DNA of 64,000 nucleotides from Streptomyces sp. NRRL F-6676 (GCF_000725625.1 NZ_JOHS01000032.1:12392-76391), one strand, 5' to 3'; positions 1 through 9,132 are shown, counted from the first letter of the stretch. Notes: generated from the sequence alone by a model not told the origin. Numbers and translations are program-made.

Positions 1-350
1 CTGGCGGACAATGGCCAACGGCGCCCCACCGTGCGACACGGAGAAGTAGGAGGGCGACCACAGGTGCCTGTGCATGAGGGCGCGGTTGATCCTTCCGGTG
101 AACTCTCCCCCAGCCTTCGGCCGGGATGTGCCCCCAGCCGGATCCGGCGGGCGGAGGCGCCCTTGAGGCTGTTGACCAGCTTGGAGACGGCGACCTTCGG
201 CGGGTAGTGCACCAGGAGGTGTACGTGATCGCGTTCGCCGTCGAACCTCTTCAGCTCTGCCTCGACGTCCTCGCACACCTTGCGCATGATTTCTTCGCAG
301 CGTGTCAGCATCTCGTCGTTGAAGACTCCGCGCCGGCACCTGCCCGCCAT
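1..350 (-). pseudogene. tnpA: IS200/IS605-type TnpA transposase, decayed and cut by window edge
   Basis: The reverse strand encodes the Y1 (HUH) single-strand transposase of the IS200/IS605 group. The HUH motif is visible in GERDHVHLLVHYPPKVAVSK (about 178-240), followed by KLVNSLKGASARRIR. A second block, LWSPSYFSVSHGGAPLAIVR (about 1-65), is the conserved segment just before the catalytic tyrosine helix, which lies outside the window. The two blocks are in different reading frames, with the shift near 120-145. The N-terminus is also short: the usual block of about 25 residues before RRGVFNDEML is missing. The gene is therefore probably inactive. It runs divergently from the tnpB that follows. 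Confidence 0.8.
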
Positions 351-404
351 TCCTGTGATCATCCCACTCCGCTGAGTTACAGGTCGCGCGGTAGGGTCCT
401 GGTC

Positions 405-1694
405 ATGCAGCTCCGCTACAACTACCGGGCCTACCCGGACGCCTACCAGCGCCGCGCGCTGGCAAAGGCGTTCGGATGTGCCCGCGTGGTGTGGAACGAC
501 TGCCTGCGCGACCGCAAGGAAGCGCACGCGGCGGGGCTGCCGTATGTGAAGTCGGCCGAGTTGTCCCGGCTTCGCATCACCCAGGCCAAGCGCACGGAGG
601 AACGCGCCTGGCTCGCCGACGTGTCGGCCGTCGTCCTGCAACAGTCCCTCCGGGACCTCGACACCGCCTACAAGAACTTCTTCGACTCGGTCAAGGGCAA
701 GCGGCAGGGCCGCAACGTCGGGCCGCCCCGCCACAAGTCGAAGAAGGACACCCGGCAGTCGATCCGTCTCAACACCAACGCCTTCTCCCTCCAGGGCGAC
801 GGCACCGTGTACGTGGCCAAGGCCGGCAACCTCAAGGTCACGTGGTCGCGCCGGCTTCCGGCAGCCCCGACTTCTCTCACCGTCACCAAGGACAGCTGCG
901 GCCGGTACTTCCTCAGCTTCGTCGTCGACACCGAATTGGGCTTCCTCCCCGAGGCGGAGACGGAAACCGGTATCGACCTCGGCCTGTCCGCCTTCGCGGT
1001 CCTGTCCGACGGGCGGAAGATCGACAGCCCGCGTTTCCTGCGCCGGGCGGAGAAGAAACTCAAGCGCCTCCATCGGGAGCTGTCCCGCAAGCAGAAGGGG
1101 TCGAAGAACCGGGCCAAGGCCCGTATCAAGGTCGCACGCCAGCACGCACGTGTGGCGGACCGGCGCCGGGACTTCCACCACAAGGCTTCCACACAGATCA
1201 TCCGCGACAACCAAGCGGTGTACGTGGAAGACCTCGCGGTGTCCGCTCTCGGGCGCACCCGGCTCGCCAAGTCCGTGCACGACGCGGGATGGTCCGCGTT
1301 CGTACGGATGCTGGAATACAAGGCGGCTCTGCACGGCCGCACTTTCGCCAAGGTGGGCCGGGCCTTCCCCTCCTCACAGGTCTGCTCGGCCTGCGGATTC
1401 CGGGACGGCCCGAAGCCTCTCCACGTCCGTGAGTGGGCGTGCGGGCAGTGCGGCACGGTGCACGACCGCGACCACAACGCAGCCCGCAACATCCTCTTGG
1501 AAGGACGCCGAATCGTCGCCGCCGGACGGGCGGAGATGCCAAACGCCTGTGGAGCGCCGGTAAGACGGGCACACGTGCCCGCACAGCGCGGTGAAGCAGG
1601 AAGCTCCCGGAAGGCTCGGACGACCCAGGCCGGAATCCCTGGGCTTCAGGGCAGGGAGCACGTCAAGTCACGTCTCACACCTCAACGTAGCTGA
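405..1694 (+). CDS. tnpB: TnpB, RNA-guided nuclease of an IS605-family element
   Basis: This is a 429-residue TnpB (OrfB, IS605/IS1341 group). TnpB proteins are RuvC-type, omega-RNA-guided DNA endonucleases that help the transposon persist and are ancestors of Cas12. RuvC acidic motifs are visible as GIDLGLSAF, VYVEDLAV and DRDHNAARN. Between the last two lies a four-cysteine zinc knuckle (CSACG then CGQCG). The N-terminal block YRAYPDAYQRRALAKAFG is typical. ATG 405 is chosen because TnpB homology begins there; the frame is open further upstream. The coding frame runs through the element's right end, so about nine C-terminal residues come from flanking DNA and overlap the last 20 bases of the leftward nitrate transporter. 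All catalytic residues are present, so it may be active even though the tnpA partner is broken. Confidence 0.9.
   Translation: MQLRYNYRAYPDAYQRRALAKAFGCARVVWNDCLRDRKEAHAAGLPYVKSAELSRLRITQAKRTEERAWLADVSAVVLQQSLRDLDTAYKNFFDSVKGKRQGRNVGPPRHKSKKDTRQSIRLNTNAFSLQGDGTVYVAKAGNLKVTWSRRLPAAPTSLTVTKDSCGRYFLSFVVDTELGFLPEAETETGIDLGLSAFAVLSDGRKIDSPRFLRRAEKKLKRLHRELSRKQKGSKNRAKARIKVARQHARVADRRRDFHHKASTQIIRDNQAVYVEDLAVSALGRTRLAKSVHDAGWSAFVRMLEYKAALHGRTFAKVGRAFPSSQVCSACGFRDGPKPLHVREWACGQCGTVHDRDHNAARNILLEGRRIVAAGRAEMPNACGAPVRRAHVPAQRGEAGSSRKARTTQAGIPGLQGREHVKSRLTPQRS
1545..1666 (+). ncRNA. putative omega-RNA / right end of the IS605 element
   Basis: The 3' part of tnpB ends in a hairpin-like tract (ggaatccctgggcttcaggg, about 1632-1651) and then ggagcacgtcaa, ending at 1666. 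This resembles the right ends of Streptomyces IS605/IS1341 elements. In this family the omega-RNA overlaps the end of tnpB, and its guide is the sequence just beyond the right end. Here that would be the bases from 1667 on. The 5' boundary given is a guess. The call rests on pattern only; the left end lies outside the window. Confidence 0.45.
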
Positions 1695-3039
1695 GCTGCG
1701 CCTTCGTCTCCGCGGCGGCGCTCGTACGGGGCCGGCCGGCCGGGCGGCGAAGGTATACGGCCCAGGTGAGGGCGAAGCAGGCGGCGTAGAAGGCGAGGAA
1801 GGCGGCGAAGGCGCCGGTGCCGGAGCCGTAGGAGAGGAAGGACTGGCGGAAGGCGAGGTTGATGCCGACGCCGCCGAGCGCGCCCACCGCGCCGATGAGG
1901 CCCATCGCCGCGCCGGAGAGCCGGCGCCCGTACGCCGCGGCCGCTTCGCCCGTGAGCCCCTCGGCCAGGGCTTTGGCCTGGAAGATGCCGGGGATCATCT
2001 TGAACGTCGAGCCGTTGCCGAGCCCGCTGAGCACGAACAGCACGACGAACACCGTCACGAACAGGGGCAGCGACCCGGCGAGACCGGCCGCGAGGAGGCC
2101 CGCGGTGGCGGCGGCCATGCCGACGTAGTTCCACAGGGTGATGCGGGCGCCGCCGTAGCGGTCGGCGAGCCGGCCGCCGAGGGGGCGGATGAGGGAGCCG
2201 AGGAGCGGGCCGATGAAGGTGAGGTAGGCGGCCTGGAGCGGGGTGCGCCCGAACTGGTTCTGCAACACCATCCCGAAGGCGAAGCTGTAGCCGATGAACG
2301 AGCCGAAGGTGCCGACGTAGAGGAAGGACATGATCCAGGTGTGGACGTCCCGCACGGCGTCCTTGGCGGCGCCGGTGTCGTTCTTCACGGAGGCGAGGTT
2401 GTCCATGCGCAGCGCGGCGAGCACGGCGGCGAGCAGGATCAGCGGGATGTAGATCCCGAGCAGCAGCCGGGGACCGCCGCCCGCCCCGATGAGGGCGAGC
2501 GCGACGAGCTGGATCACGGGCACGCCGATGTTGCCGCCGCCCGCGTTGAGCCCGAGCGCCCACCCCTTCTTCCGCAGCGGGAAGAACGCGTTGATGTTGG
2601 TCATGGAGGAGGCGAAGTTGCCGCCGCCGATGCCGGCGAGGAGGGCGACGAGGAGGAAGGTGGAGAAGGAGGTGCCGGGCTCCATGACGACGAACGCGGC
2701 GGTGGTCGGCACGAGCAGCAGACTCGCGGAGATCACGGTCCAGTTCCGCCCCCCGAACACCGCGACGGCGAAGGTGTAGGGGACGCGGACGACCGCGCCG
2801 ACCAGCGTGACGACCGAGGTCAGCAGGAACTTGTCGGCGGGGGTGAGGCCGTACTCGGGCCCCATGAACAGCACGAGCACGGACCACAGGGTCCACACGG
2901 AGAACCCGATGTGCTCGGACACCACGGAGAAGAACAGATTGCGGTTGGCGATCCGCTCTCCACCCCGCTCCCAGAACCCTTCGTCCTCGGGCTCCCAACG
3001 CTCGATCCAACGGCCGGCGGGGCCACTCGCTCTGCTCAT
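1675..3039 (-). CDS. narK: NarK/NasA-type nitrate/nitrite MFS transporter
   Basis: A 454-residue, 12-helix major facilitator of the nitrate/nitrite porter family, moving nitrate in or nitrite out across the cytoplasmic membrane. The two nitrate-signature glycine-rich segments are present: GIGGGNFASSMTNINAFFP with GLNAGGGNIGV in the first half, and GLGNGSTFKMIPGIF in the second. The length is normal for NarK2-type porters. No nitrate reductase genes lie nearby, so it seems to act as a solitary transporter. The IS605 right end sits nine bases beyond its TGA stop, so the coding region is intact, but any native downstream terminator has been replaced. The 296 bases upstream separate it from a divergent ArsR gene and carry both promoters. 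Confidence 0.88.
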   Translation of the reverse strand: MSRASGPAGRWIERWEPEDEGFWERGGERIANRNLFFSVVSEHIGFSVWTLWSVLVLFMGPEYGLTPADKFLLTSVVTLVGAVVRVPYTFAVAVFGGRNWTVISASLLLVPTTAAFVVMEPGTSFSTFLLVALLAGIGGGNFASSMTNINAFFPLRKKGWALGLNAGGGNIGVPVIQLVALALIGAGGGPRLLLGIYIPLILLAAVLAALRMDNLASVKNDTGAAKDAVRDVHTWIMSFLYVGTFGSFIGYSFAFGMVLQNQFGRTPLQAAYLTFIGPLLGSLIRPLGGRLADRYGGARITLWNYVGMAAATAGLLAAGLAGSLPLFVTVFVVLFVLSGLGNGSTFKMIPGIFQAKALAEGLTGEAAAAYGRRLSGAAMGLIGAVGALGGVGINLAFRQSFLSYGSGTGAFAAFLAFYAACFALTWAVYLRRPAGRPRTSAAAETKAQLSYVEV

Positions 3040-3335
3040 CGTGCCTCCACGGTGCGGTGCGGGCTCCCGACGCTAGGAACCCCGCATTTCACCGCTGTGG
3101 CAGCACGTGACCACGACGGAACGATGCGCTCACTCGGAGCGGGAACGGCATGAGAGGCCGCCCCGGCACATCACCGGCCCCCGTACAGAACCCGCAGCCC
3201 CACGACCACGGCCCGCCCGCCCGGCCTTGCACCGTGCCAGTGGCGAGCTGAACCCCGCGGGCAGGCAGGGCCGCCCGGCCACACAACTCTGAAGCACTTA
3301 TTGCGAAGTTTCCGCTTCACTCCTACCGTGGGCGC

Positions 3336-3929
3336 ATGCCACCCAAGCAGCAGCCCGAGCAGATCACCGACCTGGCGCGGTTGCGGGCGTTCATGAATCC
3401 GTTGCGGATGCAGCTCTACCGGCTGCTGTACGCCGCGGGCAGTGCGACCGCCTCGCAGCTCGCCGAGCATGTCGACGGGACGCCGTCGCTGGTCAGTTAC
3501 CACCTGCGCAAGCTGGCCGAGCACGGCTTCGTGGCCCAGGCCGACGGTGAGAACGACGACGGACGCGAGCGGTGGTGGCGGGTGGCGTCGGAGGAGGGCT
3601 GGGGGTTTCGTGACTCCGACTTCGCCGGGACTCCGGAGGGCGCCGCCGCCGTCGGCGCGGTGACCCGGGGAATCTTCGACACCCAGGTCGCCCAGTACCG
3701 CACGTATCTCGACCAGAAGTCCGCCTGGGGAAAGGAGTGGACCGACGCGGCCTTCGCCTCGGAGTGGCTGCTCGACCTCACTCCGGACGAACTCGCCGAG
3801 ATGAACGGCGAACTCGAGGCGCTGGCCCGGCGCTGGCGGGAGCGCGGCAGGGCCGCCAAGGCGGACGGTGGCACCGAGGACCGCGAGCACGTGTCCGTGC
3901 ACCTTTACGGCTTCCCCTTCCGGCCCTGA
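3336..3929 (+). CDS. ArsR-family winged-helix transcriptional regulator
   Basis: A 197-residue ArsR/SmtB-like regulator. The N-terminal third holds the winged helix (ATASQLAEHV, then GTPSLVSYHLRKLAEHGFV as recognition helix and wing). No metal-binding cysteine pair is visible, so the ligand is probably not a metal. The C-terminal half is helical and charged, as in the HTH_20 type regulators that control MFS exporters. The MFS gene starts 41 bases downstream on the same strand, so the pair is probably one transcription unit, with the regulator repressing itself and the exporter. An imperfect inverted gaagc/gcttc pair lies in the upstream 3290-3317 region and could be part of the operator. Confidence 0.82.
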   Translation: MPPKQQPEQITDLARLRAFMNPLRMQLYRLLYAAGSATASQLAEHVDGTPSLVSYHLRKLAEHGFVAQADGENDDGRERWWRVASEEGWGFRDSDFAGTPEGAAAVGAVTRGIFDTQVAQYRTYLDQKSAWGKEWTDAAFASEWLLDLTPDELAEMNGELEALARRWRERGRAAKADGGTEDREHVSVHLYGFPFRP

Positions 3930-3970
3930 CCGGCGTCCACGGTCCCCCTCGACTCACTGGAGAGCCCGTC

Positions 3971-5260
3971 ATGGCCGTTCCGGAGACAGTCCCGCCCACG
4001 CACATCACGGCACCGGCGGCCCACCGGGACGGCAACGTGCTGCGCTGGCTCGCCGCCTACACCGCTTCCCTCGTCGGCGACAGCGTGTACTTCGTCGCCC
4101 TGGGCTGGTCCGCCCAGAAGGCCGCCGGGCCGGCCGAGGTCGGCCTCGTCATGGCGTCGGGCGCGCTCCCCCGCGCGCTGCTCATGCTCGGCGGGGGCGT
4201 GGTGGCCGACCGGTTGGATCCCCGCCGGGTCATCCTCGGCAGTGACGCGCTGCGCTGCCTCCTCATGCTGGTGGTCGCCGCGGTCGTCGCGCTGACGGCA
4301 CCGGCCCTGTGGCTGCTCGTCGCGGTGGCGCTCGTCTTCGGCGCCGTGGACGCGCTGTTCGTTCCCGCCGTCGGAGCCCTCCCCCCGCTCCTCACGACCC
4401 CCGATCAACTGGCCCGGGTCACCGGCATGCGCTCCCTGTCGATGCGCCTCGGCCAGATCGCGGGCCCGCCGGTCGGCGGCCTGGCCATGGGGCTCGGCGG
4501 TCCCGCCGCCGCCTTCGCCGTCGCCGGGGCGTTCATCGCCCTGTCCCTGCCGCTCCTGCTGACGACACGAACACGGTCCCTCGGATCGCGCGACGCCGAG
4601 AAGCCGACCCCCGGCACCGCGCGGCAGGACCTGCTCGACGGCCTGCGCTACATCCGTCGCCACCGGCTCATCGGCCCGCTCGTCGTGGCCGGCGCGATCT
4701 GCGAACTCGGGCTCACCAGCACGCTCAACGTCGGCATGGTGCTCCTCAACGCCGAACGTGGCTGGGGCCCTTCCGGCTACGGCTGGATCGTCGGCAGCTT
4801 CAGCGCGGGGGCCACGGCCGGCGCCTCGCTGCTCGCCGTCGCCGGCCGGCTTCCCCGGGCCGGTCTGGTGCTCGCCGGGACGCTGCTCGTGGGCTGCACG
4901 GGCGCGGCGGCCCTCGCCCTGGTGCCCACCCTGTGGCTCGCCGCCGTGCTGGCCGCCGTCGTCGGACTGAGCGCGGGTGTCTTCGGCAGTCTGGACAACG
5001 CCCTCATCCAGACCGCCGCGGACCCGGCCTACCTCGGCCGGGTCACCTCCGTCGTCATGCTCACCATGGTCGGTCTCGCACCCCTCAGCTATCCCCTGGT
5101 CGGCGCCGCCGTCGGGGCCTGGGGGACCGCCCCGGTGTTCGTCGGTTGCGGCGTCTTCGCCGGTCTGGGCGCGGTCCTCCCGCTGGCGTCTCGCGCGGTG
5201 CGGCACGCCGAACTGCCCCGGAAACGGCCGGCCGCGACTGTTCCCGGCGCGGCCGCGTGA
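3971..5260 (+). CDS. MFS efflux transporter (MFS_3/enterobactin-exporter-like)
   Basis: A 429-residue major facilitator with about 12 hydrophobic helices. The N-terminal motif DSVYFVALGWSAQKAAGPAE and the segment VVADRLDPRRVILGSDALR (loop 2-3, motif A region) are typical of the MFS_3 group of drug and siderophore exporters. ATG 3971 follows a short gap after the ArsR gene. The substrate cannot be told from sequence. Genetic linkage to a one-component ArsR regulator suggests inducible export of a small toxic compound. Confidence 0.83.
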   Translation: MAVPETVPPTHITAPAAHRDGNVLRWLAAYTASLVGDSVYFVALGWSAQKAAGPAEVGLVMASGALPRALLMLGGGVVADRLDPRRVILGSDALRCLLMLVVAAVVALTAPALWLLVAVALVFGAVDALFVPAVGALPPLLTTPDQLARVTGMRSLSMRLGQIAGPPVGGLAMGLGGPAAAFAVAGAFIALSLPLLLTTRTRSLGSRDAEKPTPGTARQDLLDGLRYIRRHRLIGPLVVAGAICELGLTSTLNVGMVLLNAERGWGPSGYGWIVGSFSAGATAGASLLAVAGRLPRAGLVLAGTLLVGCTGAAALALVPTLWLAAVLAAVVGLSAGVFGSLDNALIQTAADPAYLGRVTSVVMLTMVGLAPLSYPLVGAAVGAWGTAPVFVGCGVFAGLGAVLPLASRAVRHAELPRKRPAATVPGAAA

Positions 5261-5451
5261 CGTCATTCACCGCCTGGCGAGAGAAGACCTGAGAGGACCA
5301 ACGGTGCACGGCACGCCCCGGCACGACGCCGGACTCGGCGCGGTGGGCAGCGTGGCGCGATCGGAGACCGTCTTGGCGCCTTATGTCACTACCCGGTGCA
5401 TCGTGACTCCTTACGGTTGTCGCAGAGCGCTGACCGTGAGGAGCGAGCACC

Positions 5452-6399
5452 ATGTGGTCGACCAAGGACATCCCGGCCCAACGCGGGCGCGTAGCAGTGG
5501 TCACCGGCGCGAACGGGGGGCTCGGGCTGGCGACCGCCACCGCGCTCGCCGCAGCTGGCGCTCACCTCGTCATGGCGGCGCGGGACCGGCCCAAGGCGGA
5601 CCGGGCATGTCAGCGGATCCGGGCGGCGCATCCGGGGGCCTCGGTCGAGGTCGTGCCGCTGGATCTGGGATCCCTGGAGTCCGCGCGGAGCGCCGCCGCG
5701 GACATACGGACGAGGCATCCCCGTATCGACCTGCTGATCAACAACGCGGGCGTGATGGCGGTGCCCGAAAGCGTGACGGCCGACGGACTCGAAACCCAGT
5801 TCGCCGTCAACCACCTGGGGCACTGGGTGCTCACCGCCGGGCTGCTCCCCGCTCTGGTGCGCACCCCGGGGGCCCGTGTGGTGACCCTGACCAGCAGCGC
5901 ACAGCACTTCGGCCGCGCGGTGGCCCCCGGCGGACCGTACCTCGGGCGGCCCTACACGCCCTGGCGTGCCTACGACACGTCCAAGCTCGCCAACCGCCAT
6001 TTCGCCCAGGGTCTCGACCGCCGGTTCCGTGCCGCGGGCCTCTCCGCCAGGGCGCTGACCGCGCACCCCGGGTTCACCGACTCCGATCTGTTCGACACGA
6101 CGCGGGCGGCGGGCGCGGCCGGGACACGCGGCCGTGTCCTCCACTCCGTGACACGCGCGGTCGGCATGGACACCGAACGCGGGGTGCTGAGCCAGCTCCG
6201 CGCCGCGACCGATCCGCACGCCGAAGGGGGCACCCTCTACGGCCCGCTCTGGGTGGTCACCGGCCCGCCCGTCGCCCGCCGGCTGATCCGGCCCGGCGCC
6301 GACCGGGCCATCAGCCGGTTGTGGCAGGTCTCCCGGCGCCTCACCGGCGTCGATGTCGACGTAGCCGGTGCTCTCGCCGAGTCGGCCGGTCACGCATGA
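5452..6399 (+). CDS. short-chain dehydrogenase/reductase (retinol-dehydrogenase-like)
   Basis: A 315-residue extended-type SDR. The NAD(P)-binding glycine motif TGANGGLGLATATALAAAG is at residues about 19-37. The NNAG stretch (LLINNAGVMA) and the catalytic YDTSK (Tyr-x-x-x-Lys) are all present. The start ATG follows a GAGGAG-like ribosome site. The arginine after the second strand (AARDR) suggests NADPH use. Its stop codon overlaps the start of the AraC-type regulator by three bases (ATGA arrangement), so the two are translationally coupled. The 191-bp region upstream separates it from the MFS gene and should hold the promoter for this three-gene unit. Confidence 0.88.
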   Translation: MWSTKDIPAQRGRVAVVTGANGGLGLATATALAAAGAHLVMAARDRPKADRACQRIRAAHPGASVEVVPLDLGSLESARSAAADIRTRHPRIDLLINNAGVMAVPESVTADGLETQFAVNHLGHWVLTAGLLPALVRTPGARVVTLTSSAQHFGRAVAPGGPYLGRPYTPWRAYDTSKLANRHFAQGLDRRFRAAGLSARALTAHPGFTDSDLFDTTRAAGAAGTRGRVLHSVTRAVGMDTERGVLSQLRAATDPHAEGGTLYGPLWVVTGPPVARRLIRPGADRAISRLWQVSRRLTGVDVDVAGALAESAGHA

Positions 6400-7397
6400 C
6401 CGCGGACAGGTTCCACCTGGGCTCCGGCACGGCGGCGATGTTCGCCGACCTCGGTGTCGAGACCGGTGCTGTCCTGCGACTGGCGGGACTGCCGGAGGAT
6501 CTGCTGCTCCGAGGGCGGACGGCCCTCACTCCCGCGCAGTTCTACCGGTGCTGGACCGCGATGGAGGAGGTCTCGGGTGATCCCGCGCTCGCCGTGCGGC
6601 TGGCCGCACACCTGCGCGTGGAGACGTTCCAGCCACTCGTCTTCGCGGCTCTGTGCGGCCCCGACCTGTACCGGGCGGCGGAGCGCATCGCGCTCTACAA
6701 GCGCCTGCTGGGCCCACAACTGGTCACACTGGACGGCGGCGGCCGGCTGACCCTCACCATGCGCTGGCCGGTGCGTCCCCCGCCGCCCAGCGGCCTGGTC
6801 ACGTACGAAGTCGCCTTCTGGCTCGCGCTCGCGCGACTCGGCACCCGGAAGCGGATCGTCCCGTCACGGGTCACGACGCCGGAGCCACCCCACCCCGACG
6901 CGATGGAGGCGTGGCGCGAGTACCTGGGCGTTCCCGTCGAACCCGGCGCGAGGGCGGCGGTGACGTTCACCGAAGCCGACGCCACGACGCCGTTCCTGAC
7001 CTCCGACGCGCGGATGTGGCAGGTTTTCGAACCCGACCTGCGCCGCCGGCTCGCCGACCTGGACCAGGCGGAGTCGACCGCCCACCGTGTGCGTGCCGTC
7101 CTGGTCGAACTGCTGCCCTCCGGCAACCACGCGGCAGCGGACGTCGCCCGGCGGCTGGCGCTCAGCACCAGGACGCTGCAACGACGGCTCGCCGAAGAGC
7201 ACACGAGTTTCCAGGCGGTGCTCGACCGGACCAGACACGCGCTGGCCCGTCACTACCTCCAGCAGCGGGAGGTCTCCGTCACCGAGATCGCGCTGCTCCT
7301 CGGCTACGACGAGCCGCGCTCGTTCTACCGGGCCTTCCGGGCCTGGTCCGGAACCACACCCCACCAAGTCCGCACCACCGAGGAGACATCGACGTGA
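6396..7397 (+). CDS. AraC-family transcriptional regulator (Arabinose_bd/OruR type)
   Basis: A 333-residue regulator. The N-terminal two thirds match the Arabinose_bd-type sensing domain found in OruR/ArgR-like AraC members, with the phrase VRLAAHLRVETFQPLVFAAL. The C-terminal 100 residues form the double helix-turn-helix: ADVARRLALSTRTLQRRLAE for the first, and SVTEIALLLGYDEPRSFYRA with AFRAWSGTTPHQVR for the second. Its start overlaps the SDR stop, and its own stop overlaps the next gene's GTG. The regulator is therefore encoded inside the operon it probably controls. Confidence 0.87.
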   Translation: MTADRFHLGSGTAAMFADLGVETGAVLRLAGLPEDLLLRGRTALTPAQFYRCWTAMEEVSGDPALAVRLAAHLRVETFQPLVFAALCGPDLYRAAERIALYKRLLGPQLVTLDGGGRLTLTMRWPVRPPPPSGLVTYEVAFWLALARLGTRKRIVPSRVTTPEPPHPDAMEAWREYLGVPVEPGARAAVTFTEADATTPFLTSDARMWQVFEPDLRRRLADLDQAESTAHRVRAVLVELLPSGNHAAADVARRLALSTRTLQRRLAEEHTSFQAVLDRTRHALARHYLQQREVSVTEIALLLGYDEPRSFYRAFRAWSGTTPHQVRTTEETST

Positions 7398-7759
7398 TCA
7401 AACTGACCCTCGTGCTACGACGCCGCGGCGACCTCACCCACGACGAGTTCGTGGAGTACCACCGCGACCGGCACGCGCCGTTGTTCGAGTCGCTCGAAGT
7501 GGTGAGGGACAACGTCCGCCGCTACGTCCAGCAGCACACCGTGACACCGGACATACCCGGTCTGCCGGTCCGGGAAGACATCGACGGCCTCACCGAATTG
7601 TGGTTCGACGACCAGCAGGCGCTCGAACGGGTCTTCGGCGATGCCGAGTACCTGGCCCTCGTCCGGCCGGACGAGGGGAAGTTCCTGGACATGGAGCACA
7701 CCGAGTGCCTGCTGACCGAAGAGCACCAGGTCCTCGGCCGGGTCGCGGACTCCCGGTAG
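7394..7759 (+). CDS. EthD-domain protein
   Basis: A 121-residue alpha/beta-barrel protein of the EthD family. The family signature is at the N-terminus (LVLRRRGDLTHDEFVEYHRD followed by HAPLFESL), with a conserved block LTELWFDDQQALERVFGDAE. EthD proteins are small dimeric ferredoxin-like folds associated with ether or aromatic degradation and with polyketide tailoring; many have no known activity. GTG 7394 overlaps the AraC stop by four bases, completing a three-gene coupled unit with the SDR. A joint role in oxidising or modifying one substrate is an inference from context. Confidence 0.85.
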   Translation: MIKLTLVLRRRGDLTHDEFVEYHRDRHAPLFESLEVVRDNVRRYVQQHTVTPDIPGLPVREDIDGLTELWFDDQQALERVFGDAEYLALVRPDEGKFLDMEHTECLLTEEHQVLGRVADSR

Positions 7760-7823
7760 CGGCATCGGGCAGCGGCGCCGGGCCGACAGCGCCGGGCGGG
7801 TACTCCCGGTGCCCGACGGCAGC

Positions 7824-8963
7824 TCAGGCACTCCCGCGCACAGCGCCGCTTTCCAGGAACTCCGCCCCCGCCGCCTCCGCCAGCCCCGGTCCGAACAGTG
7901 TGGCCGGGGTGTGCGCGCCCGGGGTGGCCTCGCCTCGGGCCAGGCGCGCGGCGACCTCCGCCGCGACCGACGTCGTGAACTCCATGGCGTCGCCCGTGCG
8001 CAGCCACACCTCGTGGCTGGTGCCGTCGGACCAGGTCGCGCGGGCGCGGGCGTAGGAGTGGGGGCGGGGGGCCGCGCGTTCGCTGGCGCGGACCCGGGCG
8101 AGCCGCCGCTTCGCCGCGTTGCCGATCGCCGGGCGGGCCAGCACCACCGCCATGACGGGCAGCAGCGCGCGGACCACCAGGGCGCTCGGGAACTCCGCGT
8201 TGCCGGCCGTCACATACGGGGCCCCGCTCGCATGGTGGGCGGCCTCCAGGTCACCGGCCGGCAGTGCCATGGCCCGGGCCGCGGAGCCGTCCGGCAGGGT
8301 GAAGCGCTCGACTCCGGAGCCGATCCGGGCACGGACGAGACGGCCCCGCTCGTAGCGGTGACCGCCGACCGTGACGCCGTTGACCAGGCTGGCCGCCAAC
8401 GCCTCCCCGAGCAGGCCGGGCTCGGTGCGGACCGACGGCACCGCGTCCACCCGCACCCGCTCCGCCGGCGGCATGTCCTCGCACACCTTCCGTACGGCGC
8501 TCTCGGTGGCGCACACGCCGAAACCCGCGCCCGGGACCAGCGTGCTGCCCTTCGCCACCGCATCGTCGTGCAGGTCCAGGACCTGGCGGATCGACGTGAG
8601 CTCGTTGGAGAGGTCGAGGTAGTGGGTGCCGGGCGGGCAGGCCCGGATCACCGGCACCGCGGTCCCCGTGAACGGGCCGATCGTGTTGACGACTACGGTG
8701 GGCGCGTTGCGCGCCAGTGCCGCCGTCGTCTCCTCCATCGTCGGCGCCACCACGGTGCGCGGGTTCCCGCCCAGCTCCGCGGCCAGCTCGCGCAGGCGGC
8801 CCGCGTCGCGTCCCACCAGGACCGTCGCGAGGCCGCGCGCCGCCAGCAGCGAGGCGACCGTCCGGCCGACGCGGCCGGTCGCACCCAGGATCCAGATGCC
8901 GCCGCCGTCACCGGCCGAACCGGCCGACCCGGTGTCCGTTCCGGTTCCCGTCTTCTCCGACAC
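7824..8963 (-). CDS. saccharopine dehydrogenase NADP-binding family protein
   Basis: A 379-residue oxidoreductase-like protein. The N-terminal Rossmann motif is IWILGATGRVGRTVASLLAA, and a second family block is PTVVVNTIGPFTGTAVPVIR followed by THYLDLSNE. This architecture matches the saccharopine dehydrogenase-like / trans-acting enoyl reductase group, whose substrates vary. GTG 8963 is preferred over upstream in-frame starts because it lies just before the conserved fold and after a GAGAGGGCGG-like site; the upstream extension is low-complexity. The gene is convergent with the EthD gene and lies leftward, separate from the polysaccharide operon. Confidence 0.8.
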   Translation of the reverse strand: MSEKTGTGTDTGSAGSAGDGGGIWILGATGRVGRTVASLLAARGLATVLVGRDAGRLRELAAELGGNPRTVVAPTMEETTAALARNAPTVVVNTIGPFTGTAVPVIRACPPGTHYLDLSNELTSIRQVLDLHDDAVAKGSTLVPGAGFGVCATESAVRKVCEDMPPAERVRVDAVPSVRTEPGLLGEALAASLVNGVTVGGHRYERGRLVRARIGSGVERFTLPDGSAARAMALPAGDLEAAHHASGAPYVTAGNAEFPSALVVRALLPVMAVVLARPAIGNAAKRRLARVRASERAAPRPHSYARARATWSDGTSHEVWLRTGDAMEFTTSVAAEVAARLARGEATPGAHTPATLFGPGLAEAAGAEFLESGAVRGSA

Positions 8964-9132
8964 CCTGACCGCCGCCCTCTCGCCGCTTCGTTCCGTCGTC
9001 CTTCGCACTTCGCAGGACTTCTTCCAGCATCGGAGCGGACGGCCCACGGCGTCCAAAGCCTGTTCCGCACGGGCCGATACGGTCCGGGCATCGCGGCAGG
9101 TCGGCGCGGCTCGCCCGGCCGGAACGCGCCGC

